From the NCBI GenBank assembly GCA_026315105.1, contig CM048748.1, positions 24,146,078 to 24,210,077 on the forward strand: DNA of 64,000 nt. Direction: 5' to 3'. The position numbers and the translations under genes were made by a program. Source of the stretch: Locusta migratoria. Taxonomy: Eukaryota > Arthropoda > Insecta > Orthoptera > Acrididae. Positions within the stretch are counted from its first letter, which is position 1, and every line of letters starts with the position of its first letter. Of the stretch, positions 11,021-22,733 are shown in pieces. A model generated the notes under the pieces. That model had not been told where the DNA came from. It saw nothing but the letters and a program-made list of their open reading frames with translations, and did not search any database.

Positions 11021-14000
11021 CCCGCGGGAGTTACTAGTCTCCTACCGAGCGCCTCCCCAGGTGGCGGTCAGGGGGATGCTCACCAGATATGGTGGGTACC
11101 GGGGAAATAAAATACCCGGGGTGGACCAAAACTAGCACCAAGGGCACGGCAGTCCCACATGTCAGTGGCGGTACCCCAACAGCGTCTGTTCCACATGTTA
11201 GTGGCGGCCGACTCGTGTTTCAAGGCTCCACAACCTTGATCCTATCAACTGGCACATGCCAGACCAAACTATGAATCACAAGTAAAATCATGGTTCGTGT
11301 ATGTAATAACAAAATTACCCCAGGTGGTAAAATCCACCCACCTATTAAAAAGGTGGCAACCGGTCATTCGGATTCTGGGGAGACCGGGCCTACACGGTTT
11401 ATGAGTGAGTCGGAGCACTCTGGAAAACTTCCCAAAAACAGAAACAGTAAGAAAAATTACATTGGAACAATAAAAACACAGACACTGATACAACCAGGAA
11501 AATTACATATTGTAACTGAAGAATTAAAGAAACTGAAAATCCAAATCCTTGCAGTACAAGAGACAAGGTTCCCCGATGATCAAACCACTGATTACAATGG
11601 CTTCAGAATCTTTAAAAGTGGAACTAATAGGAAAAGTGGTAGAGGGGCGAACATGCGTGGTATGGCCTTTCTTGTTGAAAAATCCGCCGTTAAATCTATA
11701 ATGTCTGTAAGAACCATTAACAATAGACTAATGCTTCTTAGTTTTAAAAATAAGAATAAAAACTACACCCTAATTAATGTCCATGCACCTTGCAACATTG
11801 AAAATAAGAAGAACCGAGAAGCTGTAGACAAATTCTGGGAGCGATTAGAACTTGAAATCTCTAAAATACCAAGAAACGACGTCAAAATACTTCTTGGAGA
11901 TTTCAATGCACAGATTGGCAAAGAAAAAAAAATTAGAAAGACAGTTGGCTTATATCCAGCACACAGATTGACCAACAAAAACGGCATGAGACTAATCCAA
12001 CTCTGCCAACAGTTCAACATGAAAATCAGCTCAACCTCCTTCAACAAGAAACCTAGCAAACAAAAAACCTGGAGATTCCCAATAAACCAATTTGGGGAAT
12101 TTCAGACCGACCATGTAGCCATCTCTTATTACTTTCAAAAAGAGATCAGAGATATCCAAGTTAAGAAAGGCACAAATATCGACTCTGATCACTACCTCAC
12201 CAGGGTTCGAGTACAGTTCACTCCAAGACGAAAAACACAGCAAACACCACCGGCAGTCCCAAAATTTAATCTAAAAAAACTAACAGAATCAGAAACAATA
12301 GAAACATGGGAACATTCTCCTGCAAACAACTGGGAAAAATTCAAGACAAAAATTACAGAAATAGCCAAAGAAAAAATACCGTTACAGAAGAAACCCAAAC
12401 ATCCGTGTTGGAATATAAAATGTGAAAATGCCGTTGAATTACGCAAAAAAGCCTTAGAGAAATATAGCTCGAATAAGAATGAGGGGAATTACCAAAACTT
12501 TCTAGAAACACGAAAGCTTTCGAATAAAATTATCAGACATGAGAAGAGAAAATATGTAATCCAGCAACTAGAATCAATAGATACAGATTTTAAAAATTAT
12601 AATACACATGGATTCTACAAAACTTTCGCAAACCAAATTAAAGGTTATAACCCTCAAAATGTTTGCTTCCGAAAACCAGATGGGAATTTAGCACTAAGCG
12701 ATGAAGAAAAGTGTGAAGTACTAGCCGAATATTTTGAAAAAACTTCTAAACTGTCCAGAACCAACAGAAACCCTCCCAATATCCAACACCAAAGCTCCAC
12801 AACAAAAAGATTCCTCACTGCCAACAGAAGAAGAAATTATCAAACACATAAAGAAACTCAAAAATAACAAAGCTTCTAGGGATGATGGAATTGTAGCTGA
12901 ATTTCTAAAAAATCTAGGGCCTAATTCAAGAAAGGAGCTAGTAGGAATTATTCCAAATATATGGGTCACCGAAGAAATCCCAGAAGATTCGAAGTGTGCC
13001 TTAATACATCCATTACACAAAAAAGGGGACAAACATGATGTGAATAATTACAGAGGAATTTCTCTACTTCGTGTCACAAATAAGATTTTATCGGCTTGTA
13101 TTCTTGAAAGAGCACAAGAAATACTAGAACCCAAAATCTCAGATTTCCAAGCTGGTTTCAGGCCAAACAGATCGTGCCCAGAGCAAATTTTAAACCTAAA
13201 ATTAATCACAAGGATAAGGAAGATGCCTACAGTGTATGTCTTTGTCGACTTCAAGAAGGCATATGACTCAATCCACAGACCCACACTATTTAGGATTCTT
13301 GAGGAAAAAGGATTGGATCGTAAAATACAAAAAATCATTCAACAGACGTTAACAAATACAAAATCCAAAGTGAAATTTATGGGAAAACTTTCAAAACCAT
13401 TTGAAATTAAAACTGGGGTTAGACAGGGAGATGGTTGTCGCCTTTGTTGTTCAATGTAGTTCTGGATAGAGTCATGGAAGAATGGAAGAAGAAACTTGAA
13501 GAAGAAAAGTGCTGGAAACCAATTTCATTAGGAACCAAAAAACATAACCTAAGAATCCCGTACTTAGCCTTTGCAGACGATCTCGCAATAATGGCAGGTT
13601 CTAGTGAAAGGGCTATAAAACAGGTAGAAATTCTAAAAGAATGTGCAGAAAAAGTCGGGCTACAGATATCATTTGAAAAGACAGTGTTCACAACAACAAA
13701 TTTAGAAATTTCCAAATTACAAACCAAATACGGAGAAATCAACAGAGTACCACACTTCAAATATCTTGGAGAAATTACCTCGGAAAAATTTGCACAACAA
13801 GAAAGAATACAAAAAGCTCCTAAAGGTTTAGGATTAGTGCAAAACCTCTATAATAAAAGATGCTTATCTTTAAATTCCAAAATTAGGCATTACAATACAG
13901 TCATTAATCCATCAATGTTATATGCCAGCGAAACCTTGGAACTAAACAGGAAAACTTATCTAGAAAATCTAAAGAAAGGAGAAAGAAAAATAATTAGAAA

Positions 14001-14482
14001 AATTTTGGGACCAAGATGGACCGAGAATGGATATAGATTACAGAAAACATCAAAAATTGAAGAATATTCTAACATAGAGATAGACATGAGGAAAAGACGC
14101 TTCAAATTCTATGGCCACATAAAGAGACTCCCTGAACACAGATTAACAAAAAGAATTGTAAAATACGCAGATTCTCTTATTAATGGAGGAGAATGGATCC
14201 AAAAAGTTAAGAAAGATATGCAATTAGCCAAAATTACTAAAAAAGAAATAGCTGCTAGGAACAATTTTAGAATAAAAGTTGAAAAGTGTGAGGTTAAACC
14301 AGAGACAAAAGCATCGAGAACTGGAACAAAATGGAATGAAGAAAGAAGAACTAAATTTTCTCAAACAATGAAAAACTGGTGGGCAAATAAAAAGAACCAG
14401 AAGACCAAGAAGAACGGAAAATGAACCAGCTTTACTTAGCGTCTTCCACATGGGAGCTTTACGACAAATAATAATAAAAATT
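11021..14482 (+). mobile_element. nearly full-length RTE-like LINE (element R)
   Basis: About 3.46 kb with a GC-rich 5' leader, one long endonuclease-RT reading frame (11290-14424, two frameshifts) and an A-rich tail with an AATAATAATAA stretch at 14466-14482. The leader contains two copies of a CCACATGT(C/T)AGTGGCGG motif around 11155-11206. It abuts an (AAAT)n microsatellite on the left. I could not fix a target-site duplication. Single-ORF layout and motif series fit the RTE or Proto2-like part of the LINE tree. Confidence 0.8.
11290..14424 (+). pseudogene. endonuclease/reverse transcriptase of element R, two frameshifts
   Basis: The polyprotein would nick target DNA and copy the element RNA into it (target-primed reverse transcription). 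Seen in order: AVQETRFPDD (catalytic E), LLGDFNAQIG near 11893, QTDHVAIS, and IDSDHYL (catalytic D-H pair). RT motifs follow: DDGIVAEFL, NYRGISLL, FQAGFRPNRSC, FVDFKKAYDSIH and GVRQGDG. The FADDLAIM active site lies near 13570, with a KRRFKFYGHIKRLPEHR-type segment toward the C-terminus. The frame opens at 11290, changes between about 12734 and 12790 (near a run of six A), and changes again at about 13430 directly after GVRQGDG. No other in-frame stop breaks the three pieces. About 1,040 codons overall, close to a usual RTE ORF. Few disabling changes suggest fairly recent loss of function. Confidence 0.85.
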
Positions 14483-15282
14483 AAAAAGAAAATTGCTGCA
14501 TTGCCTATGGATGTGTAAGCAGAAAAAGAAAGTCATTTCATGGTTTCACGGAAAAATTTTGTTGCCAAATTAATACTTAACACTTGTTTCATTGGTTTAA
14601 CTTCGATGACATAAAATTTTACAAGATAGAGATTCACTTGATATTTCAAAGACATGGTGTTAGAGAATATTAGTTTGAATATTTAATGACTTGGAACCTG
14701 TAGAAAAAATTTTCGTATTTATTCAACATCAAAATAGTATCTTCAGTACTCAACTTCCGAAAAGATAGAGCTTGGTTCTGCCATTATTTGGAAAATTTTG
14801 TTCTGCATTTTCTGTTAACTACTACAGCTGACTATTTAAGTTCTTGTGAAGTATGGTACCATCCCGCTATGTCATATTAATCAAAGGTGCAAGAACCACA
14901 CATTGCTTTAACCTAAAATCAAAATTCCTTGGTTTCAGTCGACAGCTTTGCTTTAAAGCTCTGTATAGGGAAAGTATAGCCATCCTGCCAGCGACAGCCA
15001 TGTTGGGCCTCTTCTGCTGCTGCTTACACACTGATTGCTACAACGTTCCCAGCGCTTGACAATACTTATCAACCGATTTTGAGGAAATTATTCATATTAG
15101 CTCGATAATGAACTGATTTTATATTCATTATTACATATATTTTCCGTGCTACATCAAATTAAGAAAACTGCGGAAAATTTTGAAGAGTTTGCAGAGGAAA
15201 AATCGCATTGCGTAGACTCTGCATATGAATGATTTTAGCACATACAATGCTGCGGACAAAATGTAGGTAAGATATCAAAGTT
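14483..15282. other. unassigned AT-rich DNA
   Basis: No recognisable feature beyond short open frames without domains. Confidence 0.4.
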
Positions 15283-15531
15283 TTATTTAAGGTTTAGAGG
15301 AGAACGATAACTCTTTTCATTCTCGAGATACAGGGTGTTATATCCGATGGACAGATGCGGCAACTTCGCGTAGTTCTGTCCATGCGGACCTGGCGGCTCT
15401 ACGAAATACTTATCGTCCGGTTTTAAGAAAACAGCTTGGTTTGTGGCACCAGATCTAAAGAGTTCACCTATAAATTTAGACTGACCTGTACCGTAGCCAA
15501 CTATTCGAATAGACCACGAACATGCCATCAT
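15283..15531 (-). CDS. candidate host-gene terminal exon, unidentified
   Basis: I do not recognise this protein. On the minus strand an open stretch ends at a TAA at 15283 and contains segments such as RIVGYGTGQSKFIGELF, FLKPDDKYFVEPPGPHGQ and NYAKLPHLSIGYNTLYL. The composition looks like ordinary globular protein: no low complexity and no match to the LINE, SINE or transposase frames elsewhere in the window. The frame stays open upstream (higher coordinates) to about 15604, without needing the two ATG codons at 15526-15531, so it may be the last exon of a spliced gene rather than an 82-codon gene. An AATAAA overlaps the stop region on the minus strand. It could also be a decayed element or chance. 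Confidence 0.3.
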   Translation of the reverse strand: MMACSWSIRIVGYGTGQSKFIGELFRSGATNQAVFLKPDDKYFVEPPGPHGQNYAKLPHLSIGYNTLYLENEKSYRSPLNLK

Positions 15532-15603
15532 CGGAGCATAGCGTAAATGAAGAAAACTATTTAGATTATGGATAAGTCTTTGATGATTATTTTCTTTCGT
15601 ATT

Positions 15604-16261
15604 ATGTATTTATATCTTACATGAACTACGAAAAATGAAAGAGGATACCCACTTCATGACTTTTACCAGAAAGAGAAATTAAAGCTGCCTCTACAACGCC
15701 AATTACATTTGAATGTCTTAATATTTCTCTTGTTTCAATTCTTTGTTTCCTGTAACGATACACGTAACACATGAAACAGAATGAGAAAAGCTTTCTTCAG
15801 GAACTATATATTAATTTCATATCTAAACGAGAATATAGTTCACTCACTAATATGTTCAAAATTTGTATGTTTTCGGAAACTACCTGCAGATAAAACCAAC
15901 GACGCGTGAATGATTTAACCTCACGAAATTATGCAGAAATTTTCTTCACAAATTTATTCAAGTTAAAATTGTATAGATATCTGCTGCGTGATCCATTCGT
16001 CAGTGAATCTTTAATCTATTAATTTATATTATGAATTAGTAGAAGAGCCGAAGGTCGCTTCTGGGCTCCTAGTTTTCTCTGACTACTTTCATCAGTCGGA
16101 CTGTTTGTCTTCCTGCGTTTTTAATACCTAATGGAAGTACTATAATGTTTACCTCCCTTCTTCGCTTCTTAAGAACACCCAAAAGTACAACACTGTGGCA
16201 TTATTCAAACCCAAACATACGAAATTCTCAAGACTTCTCATGCAGCCAAGCAACGTATAGG
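15604..16261. other. unassigned AT-rich DNA
   Basis: No recognisable gene or repeat. Confidence 0.4.
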
Positions 16262-16320
16262 ACCAAGATGGCGGAAATAACCACGTGACTCGATTTCAGC
16301 CAATCAGACGGCGGAAAGCG
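16262..16320. promoter_or_regulatory. promoter-like motif cluster (YY1-, E-box- and CCAAT-like)
   Basis: Within 60 bases the plus strand has CCAAGATGGCGGAAAT (YY1-like AAGATGGCGG), CCACGTGAC (E-box/USF type) and AGCCAATCAGA (CCAAT box), followed by a GC-rich GCGGAAAGCGGCGCGG. Such clusters mark TATA-less, often bidirectional promoters in animals. No transcript start or gene can be tied to it, and AAGATGGCGG also occurs in dispersed repeats. Confidence 0.3.
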
Positions 16321-17069
16321 GCGCGGAAAAGGATGGCCATACTTTCCTTATACAGAGCTTTACTTTGCTTTGCACAGTAGCACCATCTCGCTTTACCTTA
16401 ACGTCCTTGGCTCCACGCTCGCGTAATTTATCCACGGTATTCCATGCATCTAGGTTGCACCTAATGTGGTCACGATCCCAGGTGGGGCGCTGCTGGCGGT
16501 GTGTTGATAGCGGAGGCACGGGAGTCGATCCTCTGCGCCGTAGCCCGTAATGCCTAACGGGACCGCATTGTCCTAATGGGTACGACAAGAATACGTTTCA
16601 AATTGATGCTTGTGTTTGTTTCATGCTGTGTTGCTTATCTGTAAGCACTGAAAAGTCTGAGCGAAGTCTCGGTCATTTAGGTCAAGGCGCCAACCATCGA
16701 GTTGTCCGTTGTGAAAGGCCTGAAATTTGATATTCCCGGCACAATCCTGGCACTCTAGATATCGAAATATAGGATTCGCTAACGATTTCAGAAATGTAGC
16801 GCCCAACATGTCCAGCTTCAGCTACCATTTCGCTAATGCCCGTCGTGCGACCTTAATCAATGCTGAAACGTTTTCCAATGAATCACCGTACTACAGATGA
16901 CAGCTCTGCAATGCATCGCCCTATTCTACCTTATGTACGCGAAACGGACGCAATCTGTGTCTGTTCATATGAACAGCTCATTTCTTTTGTCACCTCTGAG
17001 CATAAGGTTTCCCGCTATTGTGAGGCAAGGTAACTGCTTAACTAGCCGAATATATTATTACTCTGTAAT
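16321..17069. other. unassigned moderately GC-rich DNA
   Basis: Contains a 94-codon minus-strand open frame (16304-16588) and a 62-codon one (16621-16809), neither with a recognisable domain. The sequence reads like a dispersed orthopteran repeat, but I cannot name it. Confidence 0.35.
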
Positions 17070-19100
17070 AATCTACATCTACATAGATACTCTGCAAATC
17101 ACGTTTAAGTGCCTGGCAGAGGGTTCATTAACCTCATAACCTTTATCGTTCCATTCTCTAATATATCGCGGGAAGAAAGAACACCTAAATCGATCCGTTT
17201 TCGATCTGATTTCTCTTATTTTATGGGGATGGTCATGTCTCCCCATATAGGTGGGTTCTAGCCAAATATTTTCACACTTAGAAGAAGTTGATTGAAATTT
17301 CGCAAATAGAATAAGTCGCAAGGTATAACGTCGTTCTTTTAATGATTTCCACCTGAAATGGTGCAAAATTTACGTGACGCTTTCCCCCTGTAACGTGTTA
17401 AAACAAAAAGAGCTGCACTTCTTTGAACCTTCACGATATCTTCCGTCAGTCCCCCTGGCGAGGGTTCCACAATGGGCAACAGTACTCCAAGAGAGGACGC
17501 ACAAGTGTGATGTAGGCAGTCTCTTTGGTGGAGCTGGTGCATCTTCGAAGCGTTCTACCAATGAAACGTAACCTTTGGTTCGCCTTCCCCACAATATTTT
17601 CTGTGTGTTCTCTCCAGTCTCAGTTGTTCGTAACTGTAACTCCTAGGTATTTGGTAGAATTTACGACCTTATGGTTTGACTGATTTATCGTGTAACTGAA
17701 TTTCAGAGGATTTCTTTTAGTGGTCATGTGTATTACTCCACACTTTTCGTTATTTTTGCACCATATAGAAATTTTGTCTGAAGCGCTTTGCAGTTGCTTT
17801 TGTTCCTCTGTTGATTTCGCTAACCGATATACGACAGCATCATCCGCTAACAATCTAAGAGAGCTATTCAGATTGTCTCCTAAATCGTTTATAAACACAA
17901 GGAAGAGTAGAGGACATATAACGCTTCCCTCGGGAACGCAAGAAATCACTTCTGGTTTACTCGACGATTTACCGTCAGTTACTACGAACTGTGTCCTTTC
18001 TGATAGGAAATCGTGAATCCAAGCGCACAATTGGGGCGATATTCCATAAGCAAGCAATTTCATTTGAAGCCGCTTGTGAGGTACAGTGTCAAAAGCCTTC
18101 CGGAAATCCAGAAATATGGAATCGATTTGAGATCCCTTGTCGATGGCACTTAACACTTCAAATGAATAAAGGGCAAGCTGTGTTTCGCAAGAGTGATACT
18201 TTCTGAATCCGTGCTGACTATTCGTTAATAGGTCGTTCTCTTCGAGGTAGTTCATAATATTCGAACGAAGTATATGTTCCAAAATCCTACTGCAAATCGA
18301 CGTCAATGAGATAGGCCTGTAATTTTGGGGATCACTCCTATTGCCTTTCTTGAATATTGGAGTAACTAGAGCAACTTTCCAGTCTTTGGGTACGGATCTT
18401 TCGCTGAGTGATCGGTTGTAAATTATAGCTAAGTACGGAGCTATTGTATCAGCATACTCTGAGAGGAATCTAGTTGGTATACAATCTGGCCCGGAAGATT
18501 TTTGTTTAGTGGCATAAGTTGTTTTACTACTCCAGGAACATGTACTTCTAAATTTCGCATTCTGACAGCTGTTCTTGATTCGAATTTTGGAGTGTTTATT
18601 TCGTCTTCTTTGGTAAAAGAATTTCGGAAAGCTGTGTTTAGCAATTCTGCTTTAGCAATACTGTCATCGGTACTATTACCGTTGCTATTGCGTAGTTTGT
18701 GTTTTGCCGCCAGTTTACTTCACATATGACCAGAATTTCTTGGATTTTCTGGCAATTTACGAGATTGGATTTCGTTGTGGAAACTTGCCTCTCGCACTGA
18801 AGTCCACGCTAGATTGCGAATTTCTGTAAAGATTGCTAGTCTTCCTGATTCTATGGGTTTTTAAATTCTGCACGCGTTTTTCTGTGCTTCCGCAACAGTG
18901 ATCTAACCTGTTTTGTGTACCATGGGGGTCAGCCCCCTCTTTTATTAATTTATTTGGTATAAATCTCACGATTACTACTAATATTATCTCTTTTAAAACA
19001 AACCGCAACTGATTTACACTCGCATTTTTAGTTTTGAAAGACTGGAGACTATCATTCAGGAAAGCGTGAAACGAATTTTTATCTGTCCTTTTGAATAGAT
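17070..19100 (-). mobile_element. CR1/Daphne-like LINE, 5'-truncated
   Basis: Minus-strand copy. Its 3' tail lies at 17070-17085 (ATCTACATCTACAT on the plus strand, a GTAGAT-type tail on the element strand). The region upstream of the tail translates to a DHPHKIREIRSKTDRFRCSF-type segment and then CSFFPRYIREWN, a usual C-terminal signature of this group. The RT domain is at 17620-18306, and upstream pieces reach about 19100. No endonuclease domain is visible, so the copy is truncated. Confidence 0.8.
17620..18306 (-). pseudogene. CR1/Daphne-like LINE reverse transcriptase fragment
   Basis: Translates to about 228 residues with clear RT motifs. They include NSQHGFRKYHSCETQLAL, IFLDFRKAFDTVPHKRL (catalytic D), CVPEGSVICPLLFLVFINDL and LLADDAVVYR. 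The last keeps both active-site aspartates but has L in place of the usual F or Y. KYLGVTVTNN marks the palm/thumb boundary. Upstream and downstream frames are shifted, so this is a relic. Confidence 0.8.
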
Positions 19101-21809
19101 TGATTTGTCCACAAATCAGTTACAACAAAGTACATAGAACAAAATCCTGACCAAACTTCTAAATTTTGTCGTTGTTACATAGTGTACAGATGAATGCAGT
19201 CTCTCATGAATCTTCCACTGTGAAGACTACTAACGCTTTTTTGGCTTAATTTACTGCATTGAACTACTTTTGTAGTCTCAAATCTACCAATTCCCAAAAA
19301 GCTCAATGTGGCGTTTTAAAAAGTTAAGGCTGTGTAGGACAACTACTAGAAACAATTTTGATATGGTACGCACGTCCGGACATTTAACTAGAAATGCTAT
19401 GAGCACTCCATCTTTGTGAAACGAATGTAATCTGACGAAAGCGCTTTCCATTCCATAATTCTGAAGGAGTATCAACCAAAACAACCAAAAGTATTATGTT
19501 AACATGGACTTTATAATTTCCGAGCTACGTGAATTAAGCGTCTTCTGTTGCAAAAGTGTCCATAGCTATTACGTTTATGTGATAATGTTTACTGAATAAT
19601 TTTGTTGCTTATTGCAGTCTAGCCCCTTTTGAACTAAAGAAAGGAAAGGGACTCGATTAGATGCACGTTTCACGCTATCGAAGATGACGTTGGATTGTTA
19701 TATCATTACTTTGTAATCCCCCTATAAAGTCATCTATTACAATCTTCAGAAATTTGAAAACTTTGAACAAGTTGTATGAAGGGAAATGTGACTAATTCCT
19801 CCGTTCACTGACTCATCAATGGTGAGTCCTAACCGCTAAGGACAGGAACTTTAATGTGGACAGGGTGGTCAATCTTTTTCTGTAGGCAAATATCAACAAA
19901 ATAATTTTCGGGAGTCCATTCGTAATAGATAGGGGTGAGGGAAATAAAGGATAAATTTTTTTGATATATGTGGCTACTGTCGGAATTTGTAAACGATAAC
20001 TATGAATTCAAATTCTTCTGAGAAATTTGCCGCTTCATGATGATAAAACATTTCCAATTTTTCCGATCCTTTACAGGAGCCTTTCTCAAGCAATACTCAA
20101 TTGTTTCCTCCTGTGCTTGTCTTAGGAAACCAATTCTTTCCCCACGGGTTATCTGTGATTGGTTTTGGTTGCAGGAAAGGAAGGAATAACTTTATTGGTA
20201 CTTGCAATGGTGTTTCTGATAAGTGGAAATACCGATCGACTATCAATGTATTTATTCATTGTATTTAGAGGGGGGCCACGGAAAAATTCACATACGATGG
20301 CAAAGGCTGTAGAATAATAAGAAAAATGGTGGTGTAAGAATCACGGTGGGTGTTAATACGAAAAGTTAGCTCAATCTTTGTCTTTTTCTTAGACAAGGTA
20401 AATCTTTTGTCGTACTAAATCTCGAACTGGGTACACGGTAAAGAGAAGTCTGACAGTTTCTTGTGGACCGTTGCTGAAACTTTTAAGGAGAACGGAAGCG
20501 TAGACGTAGTCGTATTAGAGGCTTACGACTAAGAAAGAATCTGACTTACAAAGCAGGTAAAAGAGAGAAAACTTGCTGTGTCATGGGACTTCCACCCAAG
20601 AGGATTGAGGCATCCAGAAGAAAAGAAAAGCGAGCTTTGTTTTCGGTTCCAGTGCGCACAAATCATTTATGTCTCTGGCTCGCTGGTATCGTTTAAACTA
20701 AAAAGTAAAAATCCTTAGCTCAGTCGGAGACACTAAATCCATAGATATTACTGCATATATTAAACCTTTCTTGTGTTTCAAACTATAGGCTTACTTCCGC
20801 AATAGCAATGTCAAAAAAAAAGGGGGGGGGACAGAGATGTGATTCCTTCGCTTTATGTAGCCTGACGGAATAGTTTCTTCCAGCAGTCATTTCATCGTTG
20901 AATAATAAGAGATCCATTGCAAATGACGTGAGTAAAACAAAGTGCTAACTTTGTAGTCAGTGGTTTCTTGTTTAATTCTGTATTGCATTAGGCATTAAGC
21001 ATTAGCATAAACTTGTGATACCACCGTGTTCTTTCCTATTTCTTTTGACGTAATTTCTATCATTAAAAAGATGTTTCTGCTTAGTGAGAAGAATACCCAA
21101 CCCTGACAGCAGCTTTATACATTTAGTGCTGATAACTTTCTTGTTGATTGCCCTTATAACCCACACACACACATTCATAGATTTATATATATTACAAGAA
21201 TCATGGCGGCATTAAGTATTTGTGTTCTCTGTTGATCAGTTACATCTTATGATGGTCATCTAATAAGGAAGTTAAAAAAATATCTACAGCACTATTATAA
21301 ACTGAAAAATATAACGTTTGAAATTTATAAAACAGCTTGACCGACTGTGGTAATTCGATAGAAATGAAAGAAACTTTTTTTTGTCAAACTACAGTTGCTT
21401 TCCAGTTGTGTATTTTCTTTAAAAATCAGGCGAAATTTTTAATTTAAACGAGCATGTTATATTACTTAATAGCTGAAAATCTGCAATGCGCAGGTATTCA
21501 TTGATTCCACACTCATCTATCATCTACCACCAGTGTTCCCAGATGGCAGAGAGAGAAAATACCTACAGTCTCACAAAAATGTACCTACGTTTTCCCTACT
21601 TTCTCCCTACCACCTCATTAATGCCCCTACATTTGGTCGTAGCCAGGATTTGGGCCTGGGAGGGGCTGAATCTAGGAGTCCAGCCAGCAGAGGTTAACCA
21701 GTTGATTAATGTGACATGTTACAATTTTGAAAAACTTTAAAATAAATATTTGTCATCATCCTTCACTTGCTAGATACGTTACAGATTAATGGAGTAAAGT
21801 GTAGATTAT
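19101..21809. other. unassigned DNA
   Basis: About 2.7 kb of AT-rich sequence. I see no gene, domain or known repeat. Short poly-A/G patch at 20813-20830. Confidence 0.4.
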
Positions 21810-22036
21810 GCCGCGAATTCCACGTGCTCTGTTACAACAGGATTACTGATTTATCAATCGGACAACGGTACATCAAGAACCTGTCAACCATAGAGAGGAA
21901 CAGCATTAATTAGTTTCCCCAAATACGCCGCTGATTCCGAGTGCACTGTTACACGAGGATAACTGTTTTATTGACCGCATAAGGATACATCGAGACACTA
22001 TCAAACATGGAGTAGGAACAGCAGTAATTATTTAGT
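21810..22036. repeat. two tandem copies of an about 117-bp unit
   Basis: GCCGCGAATTCCACGTGC at 21810 and GCCGCTGATTCCGAGTGC at 21927 start two aligned units. Both continue through TGTTACA, GATTACTG/GATAACTG and TACATCRAGA, and end in GAACAGC(A/T)TTAATTA-like text. About 20 percent diverged. Confidence 0.65.
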
Positions 22037-22592
22037 TCACAGTCAGCACAAAAAAGGAAGTCCGTCAGTCTGCATGATTCATATTTTCAAAGAGTAATGC
22101 TATGTTGACAACGAATATCTAGCGCTTTGTTCATTATAACGTTGGCTGTCGCAAATGTTTTAGCGTTTTATTGTCAGCAGCTTCTCATTTACAAGTACTA
22201 ACTAGTATATCATCCTGACGTAAATAAATAACGGTCTAGTCAAGGTAATAAAACGTCTTTCGTTCATGGAAACAATAAATTTTTCTTTGTGCTGACATTT
22301 TCTAACATTATTTCCAAACCGACTCTGCATTTCACTGATATACATTGAAATCATATGTCGCAACAATTTTAATGTGTCCGAAACTAAGTTTTCAAATTAA
22401 TATTTTTTACTATGCCGTCTAAAATATCATTGTCTACTTTACCGCAACTGGTCGGCTTTATTCACGCGTGCTAACTGTTCTGTTGCCAACATTACCCGCT
22501 AGGCCTGTGTCGGCGATTGTAAAATTTTACGAATTTACCTACGCGTTGGGGACTTTTGGATGAAAATTCCCTACATGATTTTAATGCTTAAA

Positions 22593-22733
22593 CGGTCGGG
22601 GGTTCGAATCCCCCCTCGGGCATGGATATTTGTGCCGTCCTACTTCGTAAGTAGTTCATACGTAGTTTGTAAGTTTAGGGACTGATGACCCCGTAATTAA
22701 GTCCCATAAGATTTACAAACATTTGAACATTAC
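22593..22733 (+). mobile_element. SINE-A family, 5'-truncated
   Basis: Starts inside the tRNA-like head (CGGTCGGGGGTTCGAATCCC, box B) and runs through CATGGATATTTGTGCCGTCC to ACAAACATTTGAACATT. The 8-bp repeat TGCTTAAA at 22585-22592 and 22734-22741 is the target-site duplication. Confidence 0.85.
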
